Shown: positions 24,347 through 33,695, counted from the first letter of the stretch. The stretch is DNA of 52,612 nt from Mesobacillus selenatarsenatis SF-1 (GCF_000813125.1 NZ_BASE01000023.1:1-52612), one strand, 5' to 3'. A program made the numbers and translations. The notes: generated by a model from the letters alone, not told the origin.

Positions 24347-25231
24347 ACTTTTAAGTGGTACAAAAACATCCAAATGACCAGGAAGGACTCTGGCATTGAA
24401 TGGCAAAGGCTCCCCCTCTTCCCCGTCAATATTCACCACATGCTGTTTGTCAGAAGTTACTTTTAGGAATGAGGTCCGTATATATTCCACTTCTTCACTT
24501 TCCTGCAATTCCCCCTTCATAAGCGATGGAATCAATGCTGCGATTTTCGGTACAGACATTTTTTTAATAATAAAAGCATGGAACTTTCCGTCATTTACGC
24601 TTGCTTCAGGAGCAAGGGCATCGAATCCGCCAACAGAATTCGTGAGCGCAGCAAGCAGTAGAAAAGTTTGGCCTTCCCATTTACCGTTATCGTGCTCGAC
24701 ACTTATATCGATTGCCTCTCCATTTAGGAACGATTTTGCTCCCTCCATAAAATAGGCCAGTGAACCTAGTCTTGTTTTTAGTTCAGGGCTTACACTGTAA
24801 GAAGCTTCTGCAATCGCTCCTACTGCTATAACATTGGCGAAATAATGCTCATTGATTTTACCTATATCAACAGGCTGGAGGTATTGCTCATCCAGAATCG
24901 AAATAGCTGCATAGGGATCCAGGGGAATATTCAGAGCCCTGGCAAAATCATTGACCGTACCAAGTGGGATGATGCCGAGAGCAGGCCTGTGGGCTTGTTC
25001 GGCAAGTCCATTAATGGCCTCGTTGATTGTCCCATCTCCACCCATTGCAATGACCGCATCGTATAAAGCAATACAGGCCTCAGTAGCAAATGCAGCAGCA
25101 TCGCCTTCCTTTTCAGTTTTTCGAATATCTATTTCATCATATTTCTCCCGTAAGGTTTCCTCTATTTTTTCAGCATAGTCAGGAGCTTTTTCTTTTCCTG
25201 ATGATGGATTCAATATAATCATGGCTTTCAT
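24335..25231 (-). CDS. YegS/BmrU-type diacylglycerol/lipid kinase
   Basis: 298 residues from ATG 25231, chosen because GGGAGG is 9 bp upstream; the frame open further upstream adds 14 unlikely residues. The kinase catalytic core is visible: NPSSGK (6-11), MGGDGTINEAINGL (about 61-74) and GIIPLGTVNDFARAL, the DAGK_cat signature. The C-terminal half forms the lipid-binding beta-sandwich with VNIDGEEGEPLP. Such enzymes phosphorylate diacylglycerol or undecaprenol-like lipids. It is monocistronic and divergent from ktrB. Confidence 0.9.
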   Translation of the reverse strand: MKAMIILNPSSGKEKAPDYAEKIEETLREKYDEIDIRKTEKEGDAAAFATEACIALYDAVIAMGGDGTINEAINGLAEQAHRPALGIIPLGTVNDFARALNIPLDPYAAISILDEQYLQPVDIGKINEHYFANVIAVGAIAEASYSVSPELKTRLGSLAYFMEGAKSFLNGEAIDISVEHDNGKWEGQTFLLLAALTNSVGGFDALAPEASVNDGKFHAFIIKKMSVPKIAALIPSLMKGELQESEEVEYIRTSFLKVTSDKQHVVNIDGEEGEPLPFNARVLPGHLDVFVPLKSEKN

Positions 25232-25455
25232 CCACGATAACCTCCCAAAAAATCTAATCTCAAAAACAGACATTTAACAACCCTATTATTTACCTTTAAA
25301 TGAAGTACTATAAACCGCGTTCATTGGAGTGGAAATCGCAAATATAGAAAAATGAAAAACCAAGAAAAACGGTGATTCAGTAAGAAAAACTATGATTTCT
25401 CGTCAATATTGGATTAAATTGAATAAAATGAGTCATTTTTGGCTTCCTTTTCATG

Positions 25456-25485
25456 TTTACAATTAGAATGTCGGAGGAGTATGAT
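25456..25485 (+). promoter_or_regulatory. Promoter of the c-di-AMP riboswitch-ktr transcript
   Basis: TTTACA (25456-25461), 18-bp spacer, TATGAT (25480-25485), some 50 bp before the aptamer. 25274-25450 shows nothing else. Confidence 0.6.
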
Positions 25486-25535
25486 TACAACAGTTTCAGA
25501 TTTCTGAACAAAATTTAATGAGTTTCATATTTCTA

Positions 25536-25680
25536 AATCGCTGAATCCGTTTGGAACGGGGGAACCAACTTTGTGGAGGCAATCCACTTGGGGTGAGGCC
25601 TAATAATAGGCGGGGCTATTCTGAGCCCTAATCCGACAGCTAACTCCGTAAGCGTTGCAGAAGAGGAAGATGAAGCTTGT
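25536..25680 (+). ncRNA. c-di-AMP (ydaO/yuaA) riboswitch
   Basis: The highly conserved landmarks are in order: CGGGGGAACCAA, GGGGTGAGGCCTAATAA, GGGCTATTCTGAGCCC-like stem, and CCGACAGCTAACTCCGTAAG. It is followed by a terminator and then ktrB. Known examples end transcription when c-di-AMP is abundant, reducing potassium uptake, which fits the gene downstream. Confidence 0.93.
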
Positions 25681-25700
25681 GTGACGAGAATTTTAAAAGT

Positions 25701-25739
25701 CCACAAGGCTGCTATCTTTTAGCCTCTGGGGGCTTTTTT
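25701..25739 (+). terminator. Expression-platform terminator of the c-di-AMP riboswitch
   Basis: Stem formed by CCACAAGGCT and AGCCTCTGG-type pairing, followed by GGGGGC and TTTTTTG. Confidence 0.65.
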
Positions 25740-25850
25740 GTTTTGCTGTATTTTAGATATGTCGACTATTTTAAAATTCCAGTAATCATAAGTCCCTGCA
25801 AAGAAATATTAGACGCATAATTCCTCATACTAGGGAAAGAAGGAAGGATC

Positions 25851-27191
25851 ATGCGCAGGAAAATATTTTTAAGGCTGGACCCACCGAAAGTTCTTGTCTA
25901 TGGGTTTGGAGTAATTATATTGTTAGGGACACTGTTGCTGTCATTGCCATCTTCTACAGTAGATGGGAAGGGACTTCCGTTTTTGGATGCATTGTTTACT
26001 GCAACATCCGCAACCTGTGTAACAGGGCTTGTAGTAGTTGACACCGGTGATACCTTCACCCGCTTCGGGGAAATGGTCATCCTGTCGATGATCCAGATTG
26101 GCGGATTGGGTTTTATGAGTTTCGCCACTTTGTTCGCATTTATTTTAGGAAAGAGAATTTCATTCAAAGAACGGCTGATCATCCAGGAATCATTGAACAA
26201 CGCGACTGTAGAAGGAATTGTCAGGCTTGTCAAAAGAATTTTCCTTTTTACAGCGGTAGTCGAAATCACTGGCGGAACCATTCTATCTATGAGATTTTCA
26301 GAGGAAATGGCTGCAGGTAAAGCGATTTATTTTGGTTTCTTTCATGCCGTTTCTAACTTTAACAATGCAGGATTCGACCTAATGGGCAGTTTTAAAGGCC
26401 TAACAGAATATGCAGAAGACCCGATCGTTAATATCACTATGATTTCACTGATCAGTTTGGGCGGGATTGGATTCATCGTCATGAATGAGCTTTTTGAGTA
26501 TCGAAGCACTAAGACAATTTCCCTGCATTCAAAAATTGTCTTGGCAATATCAGGTGTTTTGATATTCGGAGGAGCTCTCTTGATTTTCATCCTGGAATAT
26601 AACAACCCGTCGACCTTGAAGCCGTTAACAATGACTGGTAAAATATTCGGTGCGATTTATCAAGCTGTCACTCCTAGGACAGCAGGTTCGAATACTTTAA
26701 ATATCCCGGACTTGCAGCAGTCAACCTTATTTTTGATCATCTGCCTGATGTTCGTTGGAGCATCTCCAGGATCGACAGGCGGCGGAATTAAAACAACTAC
26801 CTTTGCCGTCTTGATCGGTGCAGTCAAGTCACAAATACGCGGGCAGGAAGATGTCACATTCTTTGGCAGAAGAATGGAACAAAGCATAATTTCCAAATCT
26901 TTGACGGTCACACTGATTGCGCTTTTCCTAGTGTTTACAATTACAATGATATTGACGATCACCGAATCAGGAAAAGATTTTCTGATGATATTCTTTGAGA
27001 CAGTTTCAGCCTTTTCAACTGTAGGACTTTCAATGGGCTTGACCCCTGAGCTGTCATCAATCGGAAAAATATTGATAACCATTACGATGTTCGCGGGCCG
27101 GGTTGGTCCGTTAACACTGGCATTTGCAGTTACGAAAAAGAAAAAAGAGAATCATTATCGATATCCAGCTGGAAAAGTGATGATTGGGTAG
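25851..27191 (+). CDS. ktrB: KtrB/KtrD potassium channel subunit
   Basis: 446 residues, eight membrane spans in four M1-P-M2 repeats. Selectivity-filter segments are TCVTGLVVVDTG (repeat 1), NNAGFDLMG, TPRTAGSNTL and FSTVGLSMG, each with the conserved glycine. The protein forms the K+ translocating dimer that needs the KtrA ring for activity. Its expression is expected to be under the c-di-AMP riboswitch just upstream. The ktrA ribosome site GGAGG abuts its stop codon. KtrB versus KtrD cannot be told apart by eye; the linked ktrA favours KtrB. Confidence 0.92.
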   Translation: MRRKIFLRLDPPKVLVYGFGVIILLGTLLLSLPSSTVDGKGLPFLDALFTATSATCVTGLVVVDTGDTFTRFGEMVILSMIQIGGLGFMSFATLFAFILGKRISFKERLIIQESLNNATVEGIVRLVKRIFLFTAVVEITGGTILSMRFSEEMAAGKAIYFGFFHAVSNFNNAGFDLMGSFKGLTEYAEDPIVNITMISLISLGGIGFIVMNELFEYRSTKTISLHSKIVLAISGVLIFGGALLIFILEYNNPSTLKPLTMTGKIFGAIYQAVTPRTAGSNTLNIPDLQQSTLFLIICLMFVGASPGSTGGGIKTTTFAVLIGAVKSQIRGQEDVTFFGRRMEQSIISKSLTVTLIALFLVFTITMILTITESGKDFLMIFFETVSAFSTVGLSMGLTPELSSIGKILITITMFAGRVGPLTLAFAVTKKKKENHYRYPAGKVMIG

Positions 27192-27204
27192 GAGGATGTT
27201 TTTT

Positions 27205-27861
27205 ATGGCAAAACAATACGCAGTAATCGGCATGGGCCGTTTCGGATCAAGTGTAGCGACGACTTTATACAATGAAGGAGTCGAAGTGCTCGCGATTGAT
27301 AAGAGTGAACAACATATTGAGGACTACAAAGAACATGTCACTCATGCAGTAATCGGTGACTCAACGGACGAGCAAACATTGAAGGCAGTAGGGATCAGGA
27401 ACTTTGATACTGTCATTGTGGCGATTGGAGACGACATTCAGGCAAGTATTCTCACCGTTCTTATTTTAAAAGAGATGGGTGTTTCTAATGTCGTTGCCAA
27501 GGCTCTTAATAAACACCATGCACAAGTATTGTTCAAGGTTGGCGCTGACAAAGTCATTTTCCCGGAAAGGGATATGGGAGAGAGAGTCGCACACCAGCTG
27601 ATGGCATCACCCAATGTATTGAACTTTATTGAGCTTTCCGATGATTACAGTATTGAGGAAATCAAGCTTCCTATAAGCATGGCTGGTAAAAACTTGATTG
27701 AAATTAACCTGCGTGCCAAATACAATATCACAGTAATCGGCGTGAAAACTGCCAACAAGGTCGACATCTCTCCAGATCCAGAGAAAACCCTGAGAGCAGA
27801 GGATATCCTTATTGTTCTTGGCGAAAATGGCGACTTGAACAGGTTCACTAAAATTAAATAA
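27205..27861 (+). CDS. ktrA: KtrA/KtrC regulatory RCK subunit
   Basis: 218 residues. ATG 27205 is preferred to ATG 27196, which touches the GGAGG. An RCK-N Rossmann domain starts with VIGMGRFGSSVATTL (nucleotide-binding G-x-G-x-x-G), with acidic Asp at AIDKSEQ. A C-terminal RCK-C domain (about 135-218) is where c-di-AMP binds in homologues. It gates KtrB with ATP/ADP, and c-di-AMP acts both here and on the mRNA. It starts 13 bp after ktrB's stop. Confidence 0.93.
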   Translation: MAKQYAVIGMGRFGSSVATTLYNEGVEVLAIDKSEQHIEDYKEHVTHAVIGDSTDEQTLKAVGIRNFDTVIVAIGDDIQASILTVLILKEMGVSNVVAKALNKHHAQVLFKVGADKVIFPERDMGERVAHQLMASPNVLNFIELSDDYSIEEIKLPISMAGKNLIEINLRAKYNITVIGVKTANKVDISPDPEKTLRAEDILIVLGENGDLNRFTKIK

Positions 27862-27870
27862 TGTTAATTG

Positions 27871-27901
27871 AAGCAGGCTGTATTGCACAGTCTGCTTTTT
27901 C
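27871..27901 (+). terminator. Terminator of ktrBA
   Basis: AGCAGGCTGT/ACAGTCTGCT stem, then TTTTTCT. Confidence 0.85.
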
Positions 27902-27952
27902 TATTCATTAGAAGTTAGAAAATTAACAAAAGATAGACTTTCGGCATATTTG

Positions 27953-27979
27953 TAAACAAAAAATCGCTATGGTCGATGA
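27953..27979 (+). promoter_or_regulatory. Candidate sigma-D (motility) promoter for the lipoprotein-chemoreceptor pair
   Basis: TAAA at 27953-27956, exactly 15 bp, then GTCGATGA; the sigma-D consensus is TAAA-N15-GCCGATAT. It lies 39 bp before the lipoprotein start. Confidence 0.5.
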
Positions 27980-28017
27980 AATACATATAAATTTTTAAAA
28001 GGGAGCAGGACATCTAG

Positions 28018-28998
28018 ATGAAACGAATTATGAATATGCTTGTAATCTTATTTTTACTGTTAGGAACCCTTGCTGGATGTGCAAACTCGGAGCTGAAGGC
28101 GAAAGAAAGGGTCAAAATCGGTATTATGTTGTCTGACGTCGGACTTGGAGACCAATCTTTCAGTGATGCGGCTTTTGCCGGTCTGGTAAAAGCGAGAGAT
28201 GAGCTTGATATTCTTTTTGATTACAGAGAGCTTCAGACTGTTGGTACCTATGAAAAGGGTTTTACTGAGCTTGTCGAAGATGGAAATGATATCGTTATTG
28301 GTTTGGGTTTCATGGTCCTTGAGGATCTTGAGAAGGTGGCAAAAAAGAATCCAAAACAACAATTTATTTTGGTTGATTCGGTTTCGGAATTAGATAATAT
28401 CACATCGATTATTTTTAAAGAAGAACAAGGAAGCTTCCTTGCTGGTGCAGTAGCCGGAATGGCTTCAAAGTCAAATATCGTTGGATTTGTTGGCGGAGCG
28501 GATGTTCCACTAATCCACAAATTCAAAGCTGGATTTGAGCAGGGAGTAAAGGCTGTGAATCCGGAAGCAGAGGTAAAGGTGGCATACGCGAATGATTTTG
28601 GCAATGCCGAGCTTGGAGGAAAGATTGCTTCAGGAATGATTGATGAAGGTGCGGATGTACTTTATGCAGCAGCGGGTTTTACAGGTGTCGGTGTATTGAA
28701 GGAGGCACAATCCAAGAAAAAGTTTGCAATTGGTGTGGATAGTGACCAATACTTTTTTGCCGAAAAAGCGATCATTACCTCGATGCTGAAAAACGTCGAT
28801 GTTGCGCTATATGAAACAGTCAAGGAGTTCCAGGCGGAAAATAAGCTTAAATCAAAGCAGATTGAACTAGGAATAAATGAAAAAGGTGTTGGGCTTGCGC
28901 CAATCAGGGTAATCAAGCTGACTGCGGAACAAGAAAAAAGCCTAGAAGACCTGGAAGCCAAACTATCAAGTAACGAGCTTTCAATACAGCTAGATTAA
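28018..28998 (+). CDS. BMP/PnrA-type substrate-binding lipoprotein
   Basis: 326 residues. The lipobox is LAGC (Cys21). The fold is that of the Bmp (basic membrane protein/Med/PnrA) family: GIMLSDVGLGDQSFSDAAFAGL near 35-55, IGLGFMVLEDLEKVAKKNP, FKEEQGSFLAGAVAGMA, VGFVGGADVP and GADVLYAAAGFTGVGVL. Homologues bind purine nucleosides for ABC import. No permease or ATPase gene follows; instead a chemoreceptor starts 25 bp downstream. So the likely job is to present a ligand to that receptor, an inference from context. Confidence 0.87.
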   Translation: MKRIMNMLVILFLLLGTLAGCANSELKAKERVKIGIMLSDVGLGDQSFSDAAFAGLVKARDELDILFDYRELQTVGTYEKGFTELVEDGNDIVIGLGFMVLEDLEKVAKKNPKQQFILVDSVSELDNITSIIFKEEQGSFLAGAVAGMASKSNIVGFVGGADVPLIHKFKAGFEQGVKAVNPEAEVKVAYANDFGNAELGGKIASGMIDEGADVLYAAAGFTGVGVLKEAQSKKKFAIGVDSDQYFFAEKAIITSMLKNVDVALYETVKEFQAENKLKSKQIELGINEKGVGLAPIRVIKLTAEQEKSLEDLEAKLSSNELSIQLD

Positions 28999-29022
28999 CA
29001 AGTTGCAACTGGGGGAGCCAAC

Positions 29023-30678
29023 ATGACAATTAAAAAGAAGTTATTGCTTAACTTATTACTCGCGATTGGATTATCGATTGTGATGATCTCTTTTATCATC
29101 TACAGAATGCTTATGGTCCAGGCATCGAATCAGGATTACGTGCAGGTATTGCTGACGGTGCAGAATCTTCAGTCTGAGACATCTGCAACGAAGCAATCGC
29201 TTAGCAATTTTTCGTTCAACCCAACCGAGGGAAACAGGCAGGATGCTCTGACGAAAATGGAGAAGACCTCTCAGATTTTCACGGAGGCAAAAGGCTTGAT
29301 TCAGCAGGAAGATAGCAAAAAAGTTTTGGACAAGTCTTTTGAAAAGTTCACTGCCCTGGAGGGTGAAGCCAAAACAGCGCTTGATGAGAAAAATAGTGCG
29401 GAAGTGAAGCGCCAGTCACTGCGCAGTGAAGGAGTCCTGAATGACCTTCATCTGCTGAATATACAGGTCAATGATTATTACGATTTTCTGCAAGAGGACT
29501 TGAAAAATCAGATTCAATTCATTATATTCTCGGCAATCATAGGCAGCATCCTGCTTGTTGTGGTCGCCGGCGGAATCGGAATCAGGCTGACGAGTACAAT
29601 CACCAAACCATTGAAACAGATTGCTATTAATGCACAAGAAATCGCCAAAGGAAACTTGATGATCGAAAAAGTTCCTTATAAACATAAAGATGAGCTGGGA
29701 ACCTTGAATGAGTCGTTTGATTTGATGGCGGCACAATTGACATCCTTGCTTCAAAAGGTGAATATGGCGAGCAGGGAAGTAGAGGATTTCGCAGCGGAAA
29801 TTGAGCAGGAAAATATCGCGCTGACGGAAATCTCTAATCAAGTAGCAGTATCAACGGATGAGCTTTCTGCAGGAGCACAAACCGTTTCAGAGGATTTACA
29901 GCAATCAGTTGAGCTAATTGATGATATGGATAAAGAAATTATGCTTAACCTGGATCACACTCAGGAATCGTCTTCTTACAGCAAGGAAGCTGTGGAAGCA
30001 ATTGGCGAAGGAAGAAAGGCAATCGAAGGACAAAAAGCCTTAATTTCGGAAAACAAAATGGCTTCACAGTCCATCCAGACAGCAACTGACCATTTCGTAG
30101 GCTATGCAGCAAAAATTGAAGATATGGCCGCATCCGTTTCAGCAATAGCAGCCCAAACGAATTTGCTCGCTTTAAACGCTGCCATCGAAGCAGCAAGGGC
30201 AGGCGAGGCTGGAAAAGGTTTTGCGGTAGTCGCAGCAGAGGTCAGAAAGCTTGCGGAAGAATCCAACACTGCTACTACGCAAATCTTTGATATGGTCAAC
30301 CTGCTGAAAAACGGTCTCGATGAGATAGGAGAAGCAGTGAACAAAGGCGGTATCATCGCTGATAAACAGATGGAATCGATGAATTTAACGATGAGTGCAT
30401 TTGGGAATATCGAATCCAAGGTGACCGGCATTTCGGAAAAAGTTGCTCAACTTGTTAAAGGGATGGAGGCTTCAAAAGAACTTGGTGCTAAGGTCCTCCA
30501 TAATGTCGAATCCATCAGCGCTGTCGTAGAGGAGACAGCAGCAGGCAGCGAGGAAATCTCAGCTTCCACCACTGAACAATTATCGGCATTCGGTAACTTA
30601 TCGAAAAAGGTTACTGACTTGAGAAAGCTGACGAGTGAGTTGAATGATTCAGTTTCGATTTTTAAGTTTGATAGATAA
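29023..30678 (+). CDS. Methyl-accepting chemotaxis protein
   Basis: 551 residues: TM1 about 8-28, an extracytoplasmic helical domain (29-165), TM2 about 166-190, HAMP 191-245, and a long coiled-coil signalling domain. The hairpin tip [20 protein letters not shown] lies at about 377-396, followed by [18 protein letters not shown]. The outer domain is helical and of four-helix-bundle type. Its operon partner is a binding-protein-like lipoprotein, which could dock on this domain. GGGGGAGCC precedes ATG 29023. Confidence 0.93.
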   Translation: MTIKKKLLLNLLLAIGLSIVMISFIIYRMLMVQASNQDYVQVLLTVQNLQSETSATKQSLSNFSFNPTEGNRQDALTKMEKTSQIFTEAKGLIQQEDSKKVLDKSFEKFTALEGEAKTALDEKNSAEVKRQSLRSEGVLNDLHLLNIQVNDYYDFLQEDLKNQIQFIIFSAIIGSILLVVVAGGIGIRLTSTITKPLKQIAINAQEIAKGNLMIEKVPYKHKDELGTLNESFDLMAAQLTSLLQKVNMASREVEDFAAEIEQENIALTEISNQVAVSTDELSAGAQTVSEDLQQSVELIDDMDKEIMLNLDHTQESSSYSKEAVEAIGEGRKAIEGQKALISENKMASQSIQTATDHFVGYAAKIEDMAASVSAIAAQTNLLALNAAIEAARAGEAGKGFAVVAAEVRKLAEESNTATTQIFDMVNLLKNGLDEIGEAVNKGGIIADKQMESMNLTMSAFGNIESKVTGISEKVAQLVKGMEASKELGAKVLHNVESISAVVEETAAGSEEISASTTEQLSAFGNLSKKVTDLRKLTSELNDSVSIFKFDR

Positions 30679-30687
30679 TTTGATGAG

Positions 30688-30721
30688 TATCATAGCCTTA
30701 GGGTTGTGGTACTTTTTTTAT
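30688..30721 (+). terminator. Terminator of the chemoreceptor gene
   Basis: AGTATCA/TGGTACT stem (one G-U) followed by seven T. Confidence 0.7.
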
Positions 30722-30757
30722 ACGAATAGCTATTCGGATGGATGCAGAATTGCGACT

Positions 30758-30860
30758 TGGTCGAAATATTCGTGAATGTGGTCGAATTAATTCGAAAAGT
30801 GGACGAAATATTCGTGAATGTGGTCGAAATAATTCAAAAAGTGGTCGAAAAAATTAAAAA
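30758..30860. repeat. Tandem array E: five 21-bp units
   Basis: Units starting TGG(T/A)CGAA recur every 21 bp from 30758. Two types alternate, one with ATATTCGTGAATG and one with TTAATTCGAAAAG or a near variant; the fifth copy is degraded. Each holds short GAA/TTC palindromes. The following 30861-31056 is AT-rich and holds only the promoter region of the chromate-transporter genes. Confidence 0.85.
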
Positions 30861-31056
30861 TTCGCCAATATATGTCCTCGCGAAGGGAGCAGGAACATTT
30901 ACATAGCGAGAATTACGATAAAAGATGCCACCGTCGGTAAATTAACTTGAATTTGACATGCAGTATCGAATATATGAGTCTATAATAAAATAAAAGCAAT
31001 AAGATTTATAGAAAGAGACCGCTTTAGGCACTAATAACAGAAGAGAAGGTGAAGTT

Positions 31057-31632
31057 TTGAAACAAAGAGATTTATTCTTAGCTTTTTTTCGAGTCGGAAT
31101 CCTCGGCTATGGCGGCGGCCCGTCTTCGATTCCGCTTGTACATAAGGAAGTGGTAGAAAAATATAAATGGATGGATTCTGATGAGTTCGGGGATGTCCTT
31201 GCCTTAGGGAATGCACTGCCAGGACCAATTGCCACAAAAATGGCTGGCTACATTGGCTATCGTGTAGGAGGATTCCTGGGTATGATCAATGCTCTTGCAG
31301 CGACGATGATCCCGGCAATCATCCTGATGATCCTGCTGCTGACTGGCCTGAACTCATACAAAGATGAGCCATGGGTGAAAGGAATGGCGGAGGCTGTTGT
31401 CCCAGTTGTTGCAGTCATGCTCGCTGTCCTGACATGGGATTTCATCAAGAAGTCAGGTAAATCCAAGCTTGGATGGGCCTGGACAGCTGTAGCGCTTATT
31501 GGCAGCCTGGTACTTCTTCAATTCTTGAATCTGCATCCCGCTATTTTAATTTTTGTATTGCTGCTGAGTGCCTTGCTGAAAAAAGACCCTGCTCCTGCTG
31601 AAAATAAACAAAGAGGAGGGGAGAAACAATGA
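31057..31632 (+). CDS. Chromate transporter family, first half-protein
   Basis: 191 residues; TTG 31057 is the start, with AGAAGGTGA upstream. The CHR-domain signature is present: FFRVGILGYGGGPSSIPLV, then GNALPGPIATKMAGYIGY. About six membrane spans. In Bacillus-type genomes the two CHR halves are separate genes that act as a heterodimer; the partner overlaps by 4 bp (ATGA). Substrate may be chromate or sulfate-like anions; the latter is notable in this window but unproven. Confidence 0.9.
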   Translation: MKQRDLFLAFFRVGILGYGGGPSSIPLVHKEVVEKYKWMDSDEFGDVLALGNALPGPIATKMAGYIGYRVGGFLGMINALAATMIPAIILMILLLTGLNSYKDEPWVKGMAEAVVPVVAVMLAVLTWDFIKKSGKSKLGWAWTAVALIGSLVLLQFLNLHPAILIFVLLLSALLKKDPAPAENKQRGGEKQ

Positions 31633-32159
31633 TTTATTTCCATATATTTTTGGCCTTTTTCATTCCGGGAATTTTAGGATATGGCGGTGGACCTGCCTCC
31701 ATCCCATTAATCGAAAATGAGGTGGTTGACCGTTATGAATGGATGACAGTCAATGAATTCAGTGAAGTTCTGGCGATGGGCAACGCCCTGCCAGGACCGA
31801 TTGCAACCAAGATGGCAGGCTATATTGGATATGCAGAAGGCGGAATTCTAGGTGCAATAGTTGGAGTATTTGCCACGGTGGCACCATCCTTAATCCTAAT
31901 GATCAGCTTGCTCGGACTGTTGATGAAGTTCAAAGATTCCCCGCGTGTCAAAAGGCTGACAATCGTCGTCCGCCCTGTCATTGCCGTCCTTTTAGGAGTC
32001 ATGACCTATGATTTCTTTTTCTCTTCCTATGAGGGGGTCGGCCTGATGCAGACGATTCTGATTGGCGGAATCAGCTTCATCCTGATGGAAAAATTAAAAG
32101 TCCACCCTGCATATGTCATCGCAGGATCCCTTGTTTACGGTGCCCTTGTTTTATCTTAA
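31629..32159 (+). CDS. Chromate transporter family, second half-protein
   Basis: 176 residues, the same CHR motifs as its partner: FFIPGILGYGGGPASIPLIENEVV and MGNALPGPIATKMAGYIGYAEGG. It is translationally coupled to the first half through an ATGA overlap, and its stop codon lies in the loop of the terminator. Paired short CHR proteins have opposite membrane orientation in known cases. Confidence 0.9.
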   Translation: MIYFHIFLAFFIPGILGYGGGPASIPLIENEVVDRYEWMTVNEFSEVLAMGNALPGPIATKMAGYIGYAEGGILGAIVGVFATVAPSLILMISLLGLLMKFKDSPRVKRLTIVVRPVIAVLLGVMTYDFFFSSYEGVGLMQTILIGGISFILMEKLKVHPAYVIAGSLVYGALVLS

Positions 32160-32178
32160 CAAGGGTTTTTCTTTTTTA
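32143..32178 (+). terminator. Terminator of the chromate-transporter pair
   Basis: CCCTTGTT/AACAAGGG stem, then TTTTTCTTTTTT; it overlaps the end of the coding region. Confidence 0.85.
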
Positions 32179-32250
32179 AAATAAAAAAATATTTCCTTAC
32201 TCCCTCAATCGTGTAAGCGGTATCAATACGGAATCTCCGAAAAAACTTTA

Positions 32251-32279
32251 TTGACAAATAAATCAGATAGTCTTAATAT
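32251..32279 (+). promoter_or_regulatory. Consensus sigma-A promoter of the met riboswitch transcript
   Basis: TTGACA (32251-32256), 17-bp spacer, TAATAT (32274-32279). Confidence 0.8.
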
Positions 32280-32307
32280 TTCAATTATCGAAATTAATTT
32301 AATAAGA

Positions 32308-32412
32308 AACTTATCAAGAGAGACTGAGGGATTAGGCCCTATGACGTCCGGCAACCTCCTTTTTGGGAAAGGTGCCACTTCCTACAGAATGATTTCATTC
32401 TGAAAGATAAGT
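32308..32412 (+). ncRNA. SAM-I (S-box) riboswitch
   Basis: The P1 stem is CTTATC...GATAAG. Between lie the invariant AGAGAGACTGAGGGA, GGCCCTATGACGTCCGGCAACC and AAGGTGCCACTTCCTACAGA blocks. It is followed by a terminator and, after an inserted repeat element, by metNPQ. Such switches terminate transcription when SAM is plentiful. Confidence 0.95.
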
Positions 32413-32430
32413 CGTATAGATGTTTACGAT

Positions 32431-32467
32431 GCCTCTTTCTATGAATGAAAGGGGCTTTTTTATTTTT
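32431..32467 (+). terminator. Expression-platform terminator of the S-box
   Basis: GCCTCTTTC/GAAAGGGGC stem, then TTTTTTATTTTTT. Confidence 0.85.
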
Positions 32468-32469
32468 TA

Positions 32470-32655
32470 GGCTTTGTTAAACACGGCTGTTGATTTTCGT
32501 TCCATGCGCTTCGCTTTCCGCGGGTAGTCCGGGAGCCTCCTCGGCGCTTCAAGCGCCTGTGGGATCTCCCGAGGACTTGCTCATCCCGCAGGAGTCTTCG
32601 CGACTTCCACTACAATCAACAGGATTTATAAACAACATTTAGCTTTAACAGAGCC
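32470..32655. repeat. MITE-like palindromic interspersed element
   Basis: Terminal inverted repeats GGCTTTGTTAAA (32470-32481) and TTTAACAGAGCC (32644-32655), with inner arms CTGTTGATT/AATCAACAG. The centre is GC-rich and palindromic (GCTTTCCGCGGG, CCTCCTCGGCGCTTCAAGCGCC, CCCGAGGACTTGCTC). From memory, this sequence type is widely repeated in Bacillaceae. There is no coding frame. It separates the riboswitch from metN. Confidence 0.75.
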
Positions 32656-32681
32656 ATTTTAAAAAAACGGGGGTGCAAATG

Positions 32682-33695
32682 ATGATTGAAGTGAAAAACC
32701 TGGTCAAGATTTATGAAACGAAAAAAGGAACTGTTACAGGTGTCGACCATGTTTCATTAAAAGTAGAAAAGGGAGAAATATACGGAATTGTCGGCTACAG
32801 CGGGGCGGGCAAAAGTTCTTTAATCAGGTGCCTGAATCTCCTCGAAAAACCGACATCCGGAGAGATACATATTGACGGTGTGGAACTTACTTCCTTGAGC
32901 AAGACAGAACTGAGAAAAGCGCGCTTGAAAATCGGGATGATCTTTCAGCATTTCCATCTTGTAAGTGCAAAGACAGTTAGTGAGAACATTGCATTTGCAC
33001 TGAAAGCTGCAGGCCTTCCGAAAGCTAAAATCCATGATAGAGTAACTGAGCTACTTGATATGGTCGGCCTTTCGGATAAAAAAGATGTTTATCCAGCACA
33101 ATTGTCGGGCGGACAGAAGCAGCGTGTCGGCATCGCCAGGGCACTCGCGAATAATCCATCAGTGCTCTTGTGTGATGAAGCTACTTCGGCTCTGGATCCG
33201 AGCACGACGAAATCGATTCTATCTCTACTTAAAAAGATTAATAGTGAATTGGGTATCACCATTGTCCTTATCACCCATGAGATGGAAGTCGTTAAGACGA
33301 TTTGCGACAGGATGGCTGTTATGCAAGATGGGAAAATCATCGAAGAAGGGAATGTATACGAAGTCTTCGCGAATCCGAAACAACAGCTCACAAGAGACTT
33401 CGTCAACTCCATCCTTCAATTCGAATTGCCGGAAAGGTTGCTGGAGGAGCGTCAAGGAAAGCTGATCAAGATTTATTTCCAGGGTGAGATTGCCGAGCAG
33501 GGAGTCATATCTGATGTATTCCAGACCTTTAAGGTCCGCGGCAATATCCTGCATGGGAAAATTGAATATATTCAGGATATTCCACTGGGGATTTTCATCA
33601 TGGAGGTCACGGGAGAACAAGTAGAGATTGATCGGGCGATAGCCTACATAGCGGCAAGGACGAAAAACCTGGAGGTGATTGATGATGCTGCTTGA
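32682..33695 (+). CDS. metN: Methionine ABC transporter ATP-binding protein
   Basis: 337 residues. Walker A is GYSGAGKSS, the signature LSGGQKQRVGIARAL, Walker B VLLCDEATSALD, and the H-loop ITHEMEV. The C-terminal NIL/ACT-like domain (about 265-337) binds methionine in MetN and brings feedback inhibition. ATG 32682 is chosen over 32679 on spacing from GGGGG. An S-box riboswitch upstream and metQ downstream settle the substrate as methionine. Confidence 0.95.
   Translation: MIEVKNLVKIYETKKGTVTGVDHVSLKVEKGEIYGIVGYSGAGKSSLIRCLNLLEKPTSGEIHIDGVELTSLSKTELRKARLKIGMIFQHFHLVSAKTVSENIAFALKAAGLPKAKIHDRVTELLDMVGLSDKKDVYPAQLSGGQKQRVGIARALANNPSVLLCDEATSALDPSTTKSILSLLKKINSELGITIVLITHEMEVVKTICDRMAVMQDGKIIEEGNVYEVFANPKQQLTRDFVNSILQFELPERLLEERQGKLIKIYFQGEIAEQGVISDVFQTFKVRGNILHGKIEYIQDIPLGIFIMEVTGEQVEIDRAIAYIAARTKNLEVIDDAA

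Noticed and set aside
31057-32159. Chromate transporter as a frameshifted single gene
   Set aside because: The two halves overlap by ATGA with separate ribosome sites and each has a complete CHR motif set; paired short CHR genes are normal in Bacillus relatives.
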